64,000 bases of DNA, taken from NCBI GenBank assembly GCA_011390805.1, contig JAABRT010000007.1:20387-84386 (forward strand), given 5' to 3'. Positions 1-9,525 of the stretch are shown piece after piece; the stretch's first letter is position 1, and each line of letters begins with the position of its first letter. The notes below the pieces were generated by a model. That model made no database searches and was not told where the DNA came from. It saw nothing but the letters and a program-made list of their open reading frames with translations. The position numbers and the translations under genes were made by a program. This DNA comes from Gemmatimonas sp. GTDB lineage: Bacteria; Gemmatimonadota; Gemmatimonadetes; Gemmatimonadales; Gemmatimonadaceae.

Positions 1-2
1 TG

Positions 3-185
3 CCGTCGGGCGCCCCGCAGGTTTTTTTCGCCGGCGTTTTGAGCTTGCTCCCAGGCTCGCTCAGTGTATCGATACATGACAACATCATCGCCGTTCACGT
101 GCTTGACGATTCGTCGGACACAATGAGCGACCTGCAACAGGTCGAGCAGCGCATTGCAGCAATCTTCGGAGTGGCGAACGCATGA
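3..185 (+). CDS. mnhE: Mrp/Mnh antiporter subunit E, C-terminal fragment (gene begins left of window)
   Basis: Open frame from the window edge ...SVSIHDNIIAVHVLDDSSDTMSDLQQVEQRIAAIFG, typical MnhE C-terminus; stop overlaps the mnhF start (ATGA). Confidence 0.75.
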   Translation, partial: PSGAPQVFFAGVLSLLPGSLSVSIHDNIIAVHVLDDSSDTMSDLQQVEQRIAAIFGVANA

Positions 186-493
186 GCAACGCTTTCGGCA
201 CAGTTGGCGCGTTGATCGCTCTCGTTTTGCTGATCACCCTGGTGGTGGGACTGTTGCGGGTGTGGCGCGGACCCGAAGCCGAAGATCGCATGCTCGCGGC
301 ACAGCTCTTCGGTACTACCGGTGTGGGCATCATGCTGGTGCTTTCGCAGCTGCTGCAGTCGCCGGCCATCAGGAATGTGGCGTTGGTACTGGCGGTGCTG
401 GCCGTGCTCGCCATCGTGGCATTTGTTGGTCGCGTTGGCGCCGAACCGGCCAACGCCGTGCACGATCACGAGGAGCGCGATGACGTGGATTGA
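182..493 (+). CDS. mnhF: Mrp/Mnh antiporter subunit F
   Basis: 103 aa, membrane helices, VWRGPEAEDRMLAAQLFGTTGVGIMLVLSQ; operon position E-F-G. Confidence 0.85.
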   Translation: MSNAFGTVGALIALVLLITLVVGLLRVWRGPEAEDRMLAAQLFGTTGVGIMLVLSQLLQSPAIRNVALVLAVLAVLAIVAFVGRVGAEPANAVHDHEERDDVD

Positions 494-791
494 GTGGGGG
501 CAGACACTGCTGCTCGTCGCAGGCGCATCGTTCTACGTAATCGGAACAATCGGCGTGTTGCGATTCCCCGACGTATTCACTCGCGTTCATGCACTCACAA
601 AAGCGGACAACATCGGACTCGGTTTGTTGGTGATCGGCCTGCTGCCGTCGGCCGGCAGCGTGAGTGAGGGCTTCAAGCTGCTGCTTATCTGGACGGTTGT
701 ATTAGCCGGAAGCGCCACATCGGGTCAGCTCATTGCACGGCGCGCCCGCGAGCGCGGCGTTGTGCCATGGTCTGCCAGGGACAAGCGATGA
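480..791 (+). CDS. mnhG: Mrp/Mnh antiporter subunit G
   Basis: ATG at 480 inside the 321..791 ORF; GVLRFPDVFTRVHALTKADNIGLGLLVIG is a typical MnhG signature. Confidence 0.9.
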   Translation: MTWIEWGQTLLLVAGASFYVIGTIGVLRFPDVFTRVHALTKADNIGLGLLVIGLLPSAGSVSEGFKLLLIWTVVLAGSATSGQLIARRARERGVVPWSARDKR

Positions 792-1075
792 TTCACCTGG
801 CCTTTGACGGACTGCTTGGGCTGGTGCTCGTCGCCACTGCGGCCGGTGCGATGTTCTCACGCGACTTGTTCCGTGGTGTGGTGCTCTTTGTGGTGTTCGG
901 ATTGCTCATGGCGCTGGCATGGACTCGCCTGCAGGCGCCCGATCTGGCGCTGGCCGAAGCGGCCATCGGCGCGGGATTAACCGGTGCACTACTGCTCGAC
1001 GCCATTGGACATCTCCGGCGACGCAGACGCAGTGAGCCGGACGACAGCAGCGTGTCTCCGGATACATCTGCATGA
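788..1075 (+). CDS. DUF4040 / MbhD-like subunit of Na+/H+ antiporter module
   Basis: MIHLAFDGLLGLVLVATAAGAMFSRDLFRGVVLFVVFGLLMALAWTRLQAPDLALAEAAIGAGLTGALL; start overlaps previous stop. Confidence 0.8.
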   Translation: MIHLAFDGLLGLVLVATAAGAMFSRDLFRGVVLFVVFGLLMALAWTRLQAPDLALAEAAIGAGLTGALLLDAIGHLRRRRRSEPDDSSVSPDTSA

Positions 1076-1770
1076 AGCGCCGGTACAGACATCTCAGTGC
1101 CGGCGCAGTCAGCGTGGCGCTCGGTGCAGCGCTTTGGCACGTCGTGCGCGTACGCCCAACGCCCTCAGTGTCAGTTGCGTCACTGGTAGCAGACGCACTG
1201 CCCGCGAGTGGTGTGTCGCACAACGTCACGGCCGTATTACTCAACTTCCGGAGCTACGACACGCTGCTGGAGGTAGCCGTGCTATTGGCCGCAGCGGTTG
1301 TGGCGCTCGCGCTGCGCGACGAGCCCTCGGCGCGTTCACCGGCTCACGTGATGTACGTGGCGCTCGACGCATTCGTGTGGCGCCTCGCGCCGTTACTCGT
1401 GCTGGTCGCGGCGTATCTGCTCTGGGCCGGCAGTACGCGGCCGGGGGGTGCATTCCAGGCAGGTTCCGTGCTGGCCGGTGCCGCCGTCCTGCTGCGGCTG
1501 TCGGGGCTCAAAGTCACTGCGGTTGATCATCGCCTCGCTTCACGTGGTGCGATGACGTTCGGGCTCGTGATGTTTTTGTGCGTCGCCATCGGCACACTGC
1601 TCGCCGGTCAGGCACTGCTCGAATATCCAGCCAAATGGGCAGGAGCTCTGATACTGCTCATCGAGGCTGCGCTCACGATATCAATCGGTGTGGTGTTGTA
1701 CAGCCTCTTTGACAACGCACCGCAGGCACGGGTGAGCGATCGTGAATCGGAGCGCCAACGTGAGCGCTGA
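1072..1770 (+). CDS. MnhB-related subunit (MbhE-like N-terminus plus MnhB domain)
   Basis: HNVTAVLLNFRSYDTLLEVAVLL plus LAPLLVLVAAYLLWAGSTRPGGAFQAGSVLAGAAVLL; ATGA overlap. Confidence 0.8.
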   Translation: MKRRYRHLSAGAVSVALGAALWHVVRVRPTPSVSVASLVADALPASGVSHNVTAVLLNFRSYDTLLEVAVLLAAAVVALALRDEPSARSPAHVMYVALDAFVWRLAPLLVLVAAYLLWAGSTRPGGAFQAGSVLAGAAVLLRLSGLKVTAVDHRLASRGAMTFGLVMFLCVAIGTLLAGQALLEYPAKWAGALILLIEAALTISIGVVLYSLFDNAPQARVSDRESERQRER

Positions 1771-2062
1771 TCGGCTATACGCGTACGTGGGCGCCGTGCT
1801 CGTTGCCTTGGCGCTCTACGCGTTTCTGGTGCATACGCACGTGCTGCGACGCTTGCTCGCTTTCAATGTGATGGGCGGCGGGACATTTCTCATTCTCGTT
1901 GGACTTGCGCAGGACGGACGCGGCCCCGATCCCGTGCCCCAGGCGCTGGTGCTCACCGGGATTGTTGTCGCGGTGTCGGCCACCGCGTTGGCCATCATTC
2001 TGCTGCGTCGTTGGTTTGCCACAAGTCAGACCACATCACTGCCGGAAGACGGGTCGTCATGA
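1742..2062 (+). CDS. mnhC: Mrp/Mnh subunit C (NuoK-like)
   Basis: LLAFNVMGGGTFLILVGLAQDGRGPDPVPQALVLTGIVVAVSATALAIILLRR, NuoK/MnhC signature. Confidence 0.85.
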   Translation: MNRSANVSADRLYAYVGAVLVALALYAFLVHTHVLRRLLAFNVMGGGTFLILVGLAQDGRGPDPVPQALVLTGIVVAVSATALAIILLRRWFATSQTTSLPEDGSS

Positions 2063-2090
2063 CCGTGCCCGCCATCAAGCGCTGCGACGA

Positions 2091-3581
2091 ATGAGCGCGC
2101 AGTCACTGCTTCCGTGGATGCTCATGGTGCCACTCTCGTGGGCCACCCTCATGGTCTTGCTCGCGCAACAGCGCGACGCGATCACACGCGTGGTGAACGT
2201 GGTGGGTGCGCTGGTGCTCGTGGGACTCAGCGTTGCACTGTACGCAGGCGTGGCACAGGAAGGGCTGGCCGTACATGCACTGGGCGGATGGAGTGCACCG
2301 CTGGGCATTGCGCTGCGCGCCGACGGACTGGCCGCCACACTGGTAGTGCTCACAGCGGTTGTTTCGTCTGCGTGTGGTCTGTACGCGATGACCAGCGAGC
2401 GTGCTGCGCGCACAAACGGCAAAAGCGCGCCGCGATATTTCTGGCCGCTGTTCTGGTTGCTTATCACTGCACTCAATGGCATCTGGCTGGCCGGTGACCT
2501 GTTCAACCTGTACGTCGGATTGGAACTGCTCGGCCTGTCGGCGGTGGGACTCGTGGCACTCGGAGGAAGCGAGGCGTCGCTTTCGTCGGCGCTGCGTTAC
2601 TTGATGGCTGCGTTGCTCGGCTCACTCGCCTATCTGCTTGGTGTGGCTCTCATGTATGCGGCCTATGGAACGCTCGCGCTGCCTGAGCTGGCCGAGTTGA
2701 TCACACGCGAACCCATGACGCAACTCGCCATCGCGTTGATGACGGTGGGACTGTGTCTCAAGACAGCGCTCTTTCCGCTGCATGGCTGGCTGCCGCCTGC
2801 GCACGGTGTCGCACTGACGCCGGTCAGTGCCATGCTGTCAGCGCTGGTGGTGAAAGGTTCGTTCTACATTCTCTTCCGACTGTGGTTTGAGGTCGCGCCA
2901 GACGTTGTCACGCCGTTGGCGGCACAGGGCCTGGGGATTCTGGGCGCGGGCGCCGTGCTGTGGGGCGGATGGCAAGCATTGCGTGAATCATCGCTCAAAA
3001 TGCTGGTCGCGCATTCGACCGTCGCGCAGCTGGGCTACTTGTTCATTTTCTTTCCGCTGGCTGTTGGTACCGGTGCGACTGCCGCGGCGCTGGCGACGCA
3101 GGGCATGTTGCTGCATGTGGTGGCGCACGCACTGGCAAAGTCCGCCATGTTCCTCGCCAGCGGAACGCTCATTGCTTCAGTAGGACGCGGCGGTGTGGCC
3201 GATCTGGCAGGGGTTGGTCGCCACATGCCAATGTCCTTGTTCGCCTTTGGGCTGGCGGGCGTGAGTCTCATGGGGCTGCCGCCCAGCGGTGGGTTTAACG
3301 CCAAATGGCTGTTGCTACAGAGCGCCCTGGCAAGCGGACAATGGTTCTGGTTGCTGGTGCTTCTTGGCGGTGGATTGCTCACCGCCGGATATGTCTTCCG
3401 CGTGTTTCGTGAATCATTTCTCGAGTCGCCTGACGACGCGGGACAGTTCACGAAAACACCGCGTGCCTACGACCTTTTTGCACTGACGTTGGCCGCGATG
3501 TCTGTTGCACTCGGGCTCGCGAGTCGCGCACCGCTGCGCTTCATGACCAACGGTTTAGCGGTCATGGCGGGTGTGCAATGA
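2091..3581 (+). CDS. Proton-conducting antiporter-like subunit (NuoL/M/N, MnhD family), copy 1
   Basis: FNLYVGLELLGLSAVGLVALGG, KTALFPLHGWLPPAHGVALTPVSAMLSALVVKGSFYILFRLW, HALAKSAMFLASG; start at ATG 2091. Confidence 0.9.
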   Translation: MSAQSLLPWMLMVPLSWATLMVLLAQQRDAITRVVNVVGALVLVGLSVALYAGVAQEGLAVHALGGWSAPLGIALRADGLAATLVVLTAVVSSACGLYAMTSERAARTNGKSAPRYFWPLFWLLITALNGIWLAGDLFNLYVGLELLGLSAVGLVALGGSEASLSSALRYLMAALLGSLAYLLGVALMYAAYGTLALPELAELITREPMTQLAIALMTVGLCLKTALFPLHGWLPPAHGVALTPVSAMLSALVVKGSFYILFRLWFEVAPDVVTPLAAQGLGILGAGAVLWGGWQALRESSLKMLVAHSTVAQLGYLFIFFPLAVGTGATAAALATQGMLLHVVAHALAKSAMFLASGTLIASVGRGGVADLAGVGRHMPMSLFAFGLAGVSLMGLPPSGGFNAKWLLLQSALASGQWFWLLVLLGGGLLTAGYVFRVFRESFLESPDDAGQFTKTPRAYDLFALTLAAMSVALGLASRAPLRFMTNGLAVMAGVQ

Positions 3582-5089
3582 ATACTTTCGCAACCGGCAG
3601 TGGATGGTGGTTGCCGTTGGCAGTACTTGGCAGCTCGCTGGTGCCGGCTCTGGTCATCATGTTGCTGTCGGAGCAACGCCAACGTACGCGCACCGCACTC
3701 AACCTGAGCGCCGCGCTGATCAAGTTGTCGCTGGTCGCCTACATGACATGGAGCGTGGCGCGCGGCAACAGCTACGAACTGCGCTTTGGTATGCTGCCGG
3801 GCGTGGATTTTGTGTTGCGCGCCGACGCCATGGCCATGCTCTTTGCCGGATTGTCGGCCGTGCTCTGGCTCTTTACCACCATCTACGCCATCGGCTACCT
3901 CGAAGGTTCACCAAACCGAAGTCGTTTTTTCGGATTCTTCAGCCTCTGCGTAGCCAGCACCATGGGCATTGCGCTGGCCGGCAATCTGGTCACGTTCCTG
4001 GTATTCTATGAGTTGCTGACGTTGTCAACGTATCCGCTGGTTGTGCATCGCGGCACGCCCAAGGCGCTCAAGGCGGGACGCACGTATCTGCGCTACACGA
4101 TCGGCGGTGGAGCGGTACTGCTTACGGGTGTCGCGTTGCTCAGCATGATCGCCGGTGATGTGTCGTTTGCCGACACCGGTGCGCTCGTCAACCTGATCGC
4201 GCAGGACTCAGCGCTGTTGCGGGTGGCGTTCTGGCTGCTGATTGCCGGACTGGGCGTCAAGGCAGCGTTGGTTCCGTTGCATGGCTGGCTACCGGTTGCC
4301 ATGGTCGCGCCGGCACCAGTGAGCGCGCTCTTGCACGCGGTCGCGGTGGTCAAAGCCGGCGCATTCGGTATCGTGCGTGTGGTTTACAACGTGTACGGCG
4401 TTGAGACGGCGCAGCTGCTCGGCTTGTTGTTCCCACTCGCAGTATTGGCTAGCACAACCATCGTCTGGGGCTCTATGCGTGCGCTGTTCCAGACGGAAAT
4501 CAAAAAGCGACTGGCGTATTCTACGGTGAGCCAGGTGTCGTACATCGCACTGGGCATCGCGCTCTTTGGCCCGTGGGGCACCATTGGTGGACTGGCCCAT
4601 CTGCTGCATCAGGGGCTCATGAAGATCACCCTCTTCTTCTGCGCCGGTAACTACGCCGAAACATTAGGCATTCACGACATTGATGAACTTGACGGTGCAG
4701 GTCGTCGTATGCCCGCGACAAGCGTCGCGTTTACCATCGGCGCATTCGGTATGATAGGTGTACCACCGCTCGCAGGTTTTGTGAGCAAGTGGTATTTGGG
4801 GCTGGGCGCTTTGGAAGCCGGCATGCCATGGGTGCTTGGTGTACTCGTATTAAGCAGTCTGCTCAACGCGGCGTACTTTCTGCCCATTGTGCATCGGCTG
4901 TGGTTCCGTCCCCAGGCCGGCCCGTGGCCCGACGAACGGTCATTCGGCAAACATGAAACCAGCCGGTGGCTTCTCATGCCGGCAGTTGCCACAGCCGTCT
5001 TTACTGTTGGCGCGGGCGTGCTGGCCAACCTGCCCTACAGTCCCTTGCGCTGGGCCATGCTGGTTTCCGTGCGCGTGTACACACAATGA
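3578..5089 (+). CDS. Proton-conducting antiporter-like subunit (MnhD/NuoN family), copy 2
   Basis: FYELLTLSTYPLVVHRGTPKALKAGRTYLRYTIGG, VKAALVPLHGWLPVAMVAPAPVSALLHAVAVVKAGAFGI; ATGA overlap with previous gene. Confidence 0.9.
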   Translation: MNTFATGSGWWLPLAVLGSSLVPALVIMLLSEQRQRTRTALNLSAALIKLSLVAYMTWSVARGNSYELRFGMLPGVDFVLRADAMAMLFAGLSAVLWLFTTIYAIGYLEGSPNRSRFFGFFSLCVASTMGIALAGNLVTFLVFYELLTLSTYPLVVHRGTPKALKAGRTYLRYTIGGGAVLLTGVALLSMIAGDVSFADTGALVNLIAQDSALLRVAFWLLIAGLGVKAALVPLHGWLPVAMVAPAPVSALLHAVAVVKAGAFGIVRVVYNVYGVETAQLLGLLFPLAVLASTTIVWGSMRALFQTEIKKRLAYSTVSQVSYIALGIALFGPWGTIGGLAHLLHQGLMKITLFFCAGNYAETLGIHDIDELDGAGRRMPATSVAFTIGAFGMIGVPPLAGFVSKWYLGLGALEAGMPWVLGVLVLSSLLNAAYFLPIVHRLWFRPQAGPWPDERSFGKHETSRWLLMPAVATAVFTVGAGVLANLPYSPLRWAMLVSVRVYTQ

Positions 5090-6864
5090 TGAGCGAGCTG
5101 TTGGTGCTCCTGGCCGTAGCGTGGCCACTCACTCTGGCCGCTACCGTGGCGCTGCGTCGCTCAATCTCCGCGACGCCGGCGTGGTCGTGGGTTGTATGTC
5201 TCGCACCGATTCCCGCACTCGTAGCGGCCATTGGCGTGCCGGACGCAGTCAGTGTAGAGCTGCCATGGCTACTGCTCGGCAGTCGATGGGAAATCGACAG
5301 TACACGTCGGGCTTTGCTTATCGCGGCTGCACTGGTGTGGTTGCTGGCCGGTTGGCAAATGCGCGCACGTTTCACGCACGACACGCATCGCACCTCGCTG
5401 CAAATCGGTTGGTTGCTCGCACTTACCGGAAACTTTGGTGTGATGCTCGTGCACGATGTCGCCGGATTGTACGCGTTTTTCGCACTGATGTCATTCAGTG
5501 CGTATCCGCTGGTCGTGCTCTCGCGTTCGGCCAAGGCGCTGGCAGCAGGCCGGGTGTACCTGGCGATGACGGTATTGGGTGAGGTGCTCATTCTGAGCGG
5601 CCTGCTTATCGCCAGTCGTGGTCTGACCAGTCCGCAGCTGGCTGATTTGTCCATCACGCTCGGTGACTCGCCATATGCCGCTTACGCAAGTTTGTGCTTG
5701 TGGACCGGTTTCGGTGTGAAAACAGCGGTTGTCGGTTTGCACATGTGGCTTCCGGGCGCGTATACGCACGCACCACCGCCGGTGAGCGCGGTGCTGGGTG
5801 GTGCGATGATCAACGCCGGCGTGCTGGGATTGCTGGTCACGCTGCCTTTGGGTGCCATGTCCTTCACAAAGCTTGGCACTGTGATGATAGGCGCAGGATT
5901 GCTGGGTGCTTTTGGTGCCGCAGTCGTTGGTGTGACGCAGCGATCAAGTGCCACCGTGCTCGGCTACTCGAGCATCAGCCAAATGGGACTGCTTATGATT
6001 CCGCTTGGTGCGGCGCTGCACACACCTTCTATCGCACCGGCCGCGATTGCCGCAATAACGCTGTTCGCCGTGCACCACGGGTTGGTGAAAGCGTCGTTCT
6101 TTCTTGGAGTTGATGTAGCCCGTCAATCGAACGCGGTATCGCGCAGATTAGTGCTTGTGTTGCTGCTGCTGGTTGGTGCATCGCTGGCCGGCGCGCCGCT
6201 CACCAGTGGTGCGGCTGCAAAACTTGCCACCAAGTACGCGCTGGCAGATGTGGCAACCACCTGGCCTTGGTTGATAAACGCACTTTCGCTCGCGGCGGCT
6301 GGTACCACGGTACTCGTGCTGCGTGCCGTGTGGTGTCTGTCCAAGGAACCAACAAACCCCGAGGCGGCAGAAGCCGGTGTTGAGTGGCCGGCCGGTTGGT
6401 TGTTGTCTTTGGTGCTGGTTCTGACGGGCGTGTGGTGGTTACCGCTGCCTGAAGTTGCGCGTGCGTGGCCCGGTGCATCGGCTGGCGACGCCGTTTCTCT
6501 GCTGTGGCCAATCGCGTTGGGCGTTGCGCTCGCAGGCGCGGCGATGTGGGCATCTACGCAACGTTTGCTCCCGCGCTGGCAGGTACCTGTGGGCGACGTG
6601 CTCGCTCCGCTCAGCGTACTCGGGAGCGGTATGCACGCAATGGTACTTCGCGTAGCACAAATAGCGGAAAGCTTCATGCCGGGCGGGGCGGCGCAAGGCA
6701 ATCAACCCGGCTCGCCGAGAACTGGCGTTGTCATTGCCCAAACATGGCGGGACATAAGGAGCCGTTTACGCGTTGATCAGCCCGGCAAAGCCGACGCCAC
6801 ACTGCGCAGCGTTGCACCAATTGTATTTGCAGCGTTGATCATTGTGGTGCTCATACTGCTTTAG
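5086..6864 (+). CDS. Proton-conducting antiporter-like subunit, copy 3
   Basis: FALMSFSAYPLVVLSRSAKALAAGRVYLAMTVLGE, VKTAVVGLHMWLPGAYTHAPPPVSAVLGGAMINAGVLG; ATGA overlap with previous gene. Confidence 0.85.
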   Translation: MMSELLVLLAVAWPLTLAATVALRRSISATPAWSWVVCLAPIPALVAAIGVPDAVSVELPWLLLGSRWEIDSTRRALLIAAALVWLLAGWQMRARFTHDTHRTSLQIGWLLALTGNFGVMLVHDVAGLYAFFALMSFSAYPLVVLSRSAKALAAGRVYLAMTVLGEVLILSGLLIASRGLTSPQLADLSITLGDSPYAAYASLCLWTGFGVKTAVVGLHMWLPGAYTHAPPPVSAVLGGAMINAGVLGLLVTLPLGAMSFTKLGTVMIGAGLLGAFGAAVVGVTQRSSATVLGYSSISQMGLLMIPLGAALHTPSIAPAAIAAITLFAVHHGLVKASFFLGVDVARQSNAVSRRLVLVLLLLVGASLAGAPLTSGAAAKLATKYALADVATTWPWLINALSLAAAGTTVLVLRAVWCLSKEPTNPEAAEAGVEWPAGWLLSLVLVLTGVWWLPLPEVARAWPGASAGDAVSLLWPIALGVALAGAAMWASTQRLLPRWQVPVGDVLAPLSVLGSGMHAMVLRVAQIAESFMPGGAAQGNQPGSPRTGVVIAQTWRDIRSRLRVDQPGKADATLRSVAPIVFAALIIVVLILL

Positions 6865-6973
6865 TGTGTTTTGCGAACAAATAAAGAAATCCGAGTACTG
6901 GGCGCAGCCTGAGAACTATAATGATGTTGACGTGGGAAGACTGGTTGATGTGTTGCGAGGGAATGACTGGCAA

Positions 6974-7543
6974 CTACGGCACGCCGCCGTCCTGATCGGC
7001 GTACCGCAACACCCACTGATCGCGAATGCGCGTGTGCGCAATGCGCCAGCGATCAGCCTCGCGGCGCAGCACGTACACGTTCAGCATTGGCCGGTCTGCC
7101 AGGCGGCGACCGGCGATGTTCTGACCGCGCAACGTGGTTGAGACGTCGGCAATAGCCACGTCGCGCGTCACGAACCGTATCTGCACCTCCCAGTCGTCGT
7201 AACGTGCGCCACGCATGGTCGCGGCGACCCTCTCATTAAATGCGCGGATGCTATCGCGCCCCACGTAGCGATCGCCGAGGGCATTCTCCCACACCGCACT
7301 GTCGGCGAGGTGCGACGCGTAGCGCGTGGCATCGAGTGCGAGCAGCGCATCGTACTGATCGCGTAGCATTCGCTCTATAACTGCCTTCGCATTGGCATCG
7401 TCGTTCTGTGCAATCAGCGCGCGCGGAGCAAGCAATAACGATGCACTCACAACGCACATCGCTACGACGAACCGCGTTCGGATCGGGTGGAGTGAAACGT
7501 CCACGATCGTCCTCCGGAAAAGATTGTGTGCACACAAACGCAT
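6974..7543 (-). CDS. Exported SnoaL/NTF2-like (DUF4440-type) protein
   Basis: Signal-like N-terminus, then AVIERMLRDQYDALLALDATRYASHLADSAVWENALGDRYVGRDSIRAFNERV, NTF2-like pattern. Confidence 0.65.
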   Translation of the reverse strand: MRLCAHNLFRRTIVDVSLHPIRTRFVVAMCVVSASLLLAPRALIAQNDDANAKAVIERMLRDQYDALLALDATRYASHLADSAVWENALGDRYVGRDSIRAFNERVAATMRGARYDDWEVQIRFVTRDVAIADVSTTLRGQNIAGRRLADRPMLNVYVLRREADRWRIAHTRIRDQWVLRYADQDGGVP

Positions 7544-7706
7544 GGGAAGTCATGATCTCGGGTCCGCGAGAAGGGCCCCATGCACCACGACGTGATACCC
7601 GTGCCAGCGATGTAACTACAATCCTCACAGTGCGTTACGGCCTGTCAAGCGCACTCGTAGATTACTTGGAGCAGTCATTCCCTTCCTTTTGTACTGAGAG
7701 TTCCCT

Positions 7707-8177
7707 TTGCGAACTACGCGCCGCGGCTTCACCCTGGTGGAGGTCTTGCTCGTCACAGTAGTGATGGCGCTGATCATGGCCTTGGCGCTGCCCAAGTTCA
7801 TGTTGATGCGCGAGCAGTCGACCGCCCGTTCGTCCCGTTTGATGCTGGCGTCAGCCTTCGCCGCCGCGCGCGCCTCGGCGGTACAGAAGGGGCAGCCGGC
7901 TACGCTCACCATCGAGGATGGCGCGGTCAGCGTGACGGTGCTCTCGGGGCTCAACGAGCAGGAAGTGCGCGTGCTCGGACCGATGGCGTTTAACGGTTCC
8001 ACCACCGCAACGCTCAAATCGCTCGACAACGTCTCGAAGGTGACCTACGACCCGCGCGGACTGATCAAGCCGTTGTTACCGGGCATCACACGCTATGAGC
8101 TCATCTACGGCGAGGAATCAGACACGCTCTGTATTTCGGCCAGTGGTCTTATTCTTCCGAGGGATTGCCGTTTATGA
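7707..8177 (+). CDS. GspH/FimT-type minor pseudopilin
   Basis: Prepilin motif RRGFTLVEVLLVTVVMALIMALALPKF; TTG start. Confidence 0.85.
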   Translation: MRTTRRGFTLVEVLLVTVVMALIMALALPKFMLMREQSTARSSRLMLASAFAAARASAVQKGQPATLTIEDGAVSVTVLSGLNEQEVRVLGPMAFNGSTTATLKSLDNVSKVTYDPRGLIKPLLPGITRYELIYGEESDTLCISASGLILPRDCRL

Positions 8178-8614
8178 CGATCGAACGCATGGCTCATACA
8201 CCGTCGCGCATCGCGAGAGCTCGCGCATCGCGTCACGCTGGCGCACTACGCATTCTCGCGCCACGCCGAGGCGCTACACTCGTTGAACTGATTGTTGCCA
8301 TGGTGCTCCTGAGCATCGGGCTTTTCAGCGTTGTTGGCTCGTCGGGCAGTGTTGTGAAACAGCTCGGCGGCGGACGGAATCAGACGGTGGCCGCCTCTAT
8401 TGCGCAGGCCCGACTCGATTCGCTCACCAGTATTGGCTGTCAGTCGCTCACGCCTGGTGGTGCCACCACCAGCGGCACATCCACCAGTCGCAGCATCAAG
8501 GAAACGTGGACTGTGATTGATGGTTTCAACGTGAAGAACATCCGGATCACGATGACGGTACCGGGCCGTAACGTGCCCATCATCTACGAGACGATTATTC
8601 CATGCCGCGACTGA
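8174..8614 (+). CDS. PilV-like minor pseudopilin
   Basis: Prepilin motif RRGATLVELIVAMVLLSIGLFSVVGSS; start ATG 8174 overlaps previous stop. Confidence 0.75.
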   Translation: MTIERMAHTPSRIARARASRHAGALRILAPRRGATLVELIVAMVLLSIGLFSVVGSSGSVVKQLGGGRNQTVAASIAQARLDSLTSIGCQSLTPGGATTSGTSTSRSIKETWTVIDGFNVKNIRITMTVPGRNVPIIYETIIPCRD

Positions 8615-9525
8615 GCCGCCGATTGCGCAATCGACGGGGGCTCACGCTCGTCGAACTGCTGATTTCCATGACGATTCTTGGTGTGGTGAGCGCGATTGTC
8701 GCGGCCGTCATGCTGGGACAACAGCGCGTTTTTCAGCAGACCTATGAAATGGTGGGGGTGCGCCGTGAACTGCGCACCGCGATGAGTCTGGTGCCGTCCG
8801 ATGTGCGCGGCTTGTCGTCGATTGGCGGTGATGTGTCCAACTTCACCGAGTCATCGCTCACCTTTCGGGCAACGATCGGCGCGTCGATCGTTTGTGAACG
8901 TGCCGGTGCAAACACAATCTTTTTGCCGCCGCTGAATCTGGCGCACAATACACTCACCAGCTGGGTAAGCCGGCCGATTGTGGGTGACACCGTCTTTGCG
9001 TTTGACGAGGGCGCGTTGCGCGGTGCCGAAGATGATTCGTGGGTTCCACTCACCATCTCGTCAGTGACGCCTGTACTCACCGCCTGCGCCGCCTCGCCAT
9101 TCATTGACGCGGTAGCGGATGCCGGCAAGGTTCGTTGGGCGATTGATGTGACCGAAGCCATTCCGGCCACCGTGCTGATTGGCGCCGGCGTGCGTTTCAC
9201 TCGGCATGTGGAATACGCGTTGCAGGAATCACCAACATCGGGACGCTGGTATCTCACGCAGCAATCGCGTCGCGGCGGGGCGTGGGAAACACCGTTGGTG
9301 GTAAGTGGACCGTACGAAGTACCCGCTGATGGCGGATTGCGCCTGGTCTATTTCGACAGCACGGGTGCCGAAGTCGCGCCTGGTGGACCAGGTAACTCAC
9401 TGGCCCGTGTTGACCTCACGATGCGCGCCAAGGGTCTGCCATCATCCGGCGCTCTCTACAAAGGTGGAGACGCCATTCCGCGTGACTCCATCGCGCTCAG
9501 AATCGCCATCCGGAATCGCCAATGA
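8602..9525 (+). CDS. PilW-like minor pseudopilin
   Basis: Prepilin motif RRGLTLVELLISMTILGVVSAIVAAVM. Confidence 0.75.
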   Translation: MPRLSRRLRNRRGLTLVELLISMTILGVVSAIVAAVMLGQQRVFQQTYEMVGVRRELRTAMSLVPSDVRGLSSIGGDVSNFTESSLTFRATIGASIVCERAGANTIFLPPLNLAHNTLTSWVSRPIVGDTVFAFDEGALRGAEDDSWVPLTISSVTPVLTACAASPFIDAVADAGKVRWAIDVTEAIPATVLIGAGVRFTRHVEYALQESPTSGRWYLTQQSRRGGAWETPLVVSGPYEVPADGGLRLVYFDSTGAEVAPGGPGNSLARVDLTMRAKGLPSSGALYKGGDAIPRDSIALRIAIRNRQ

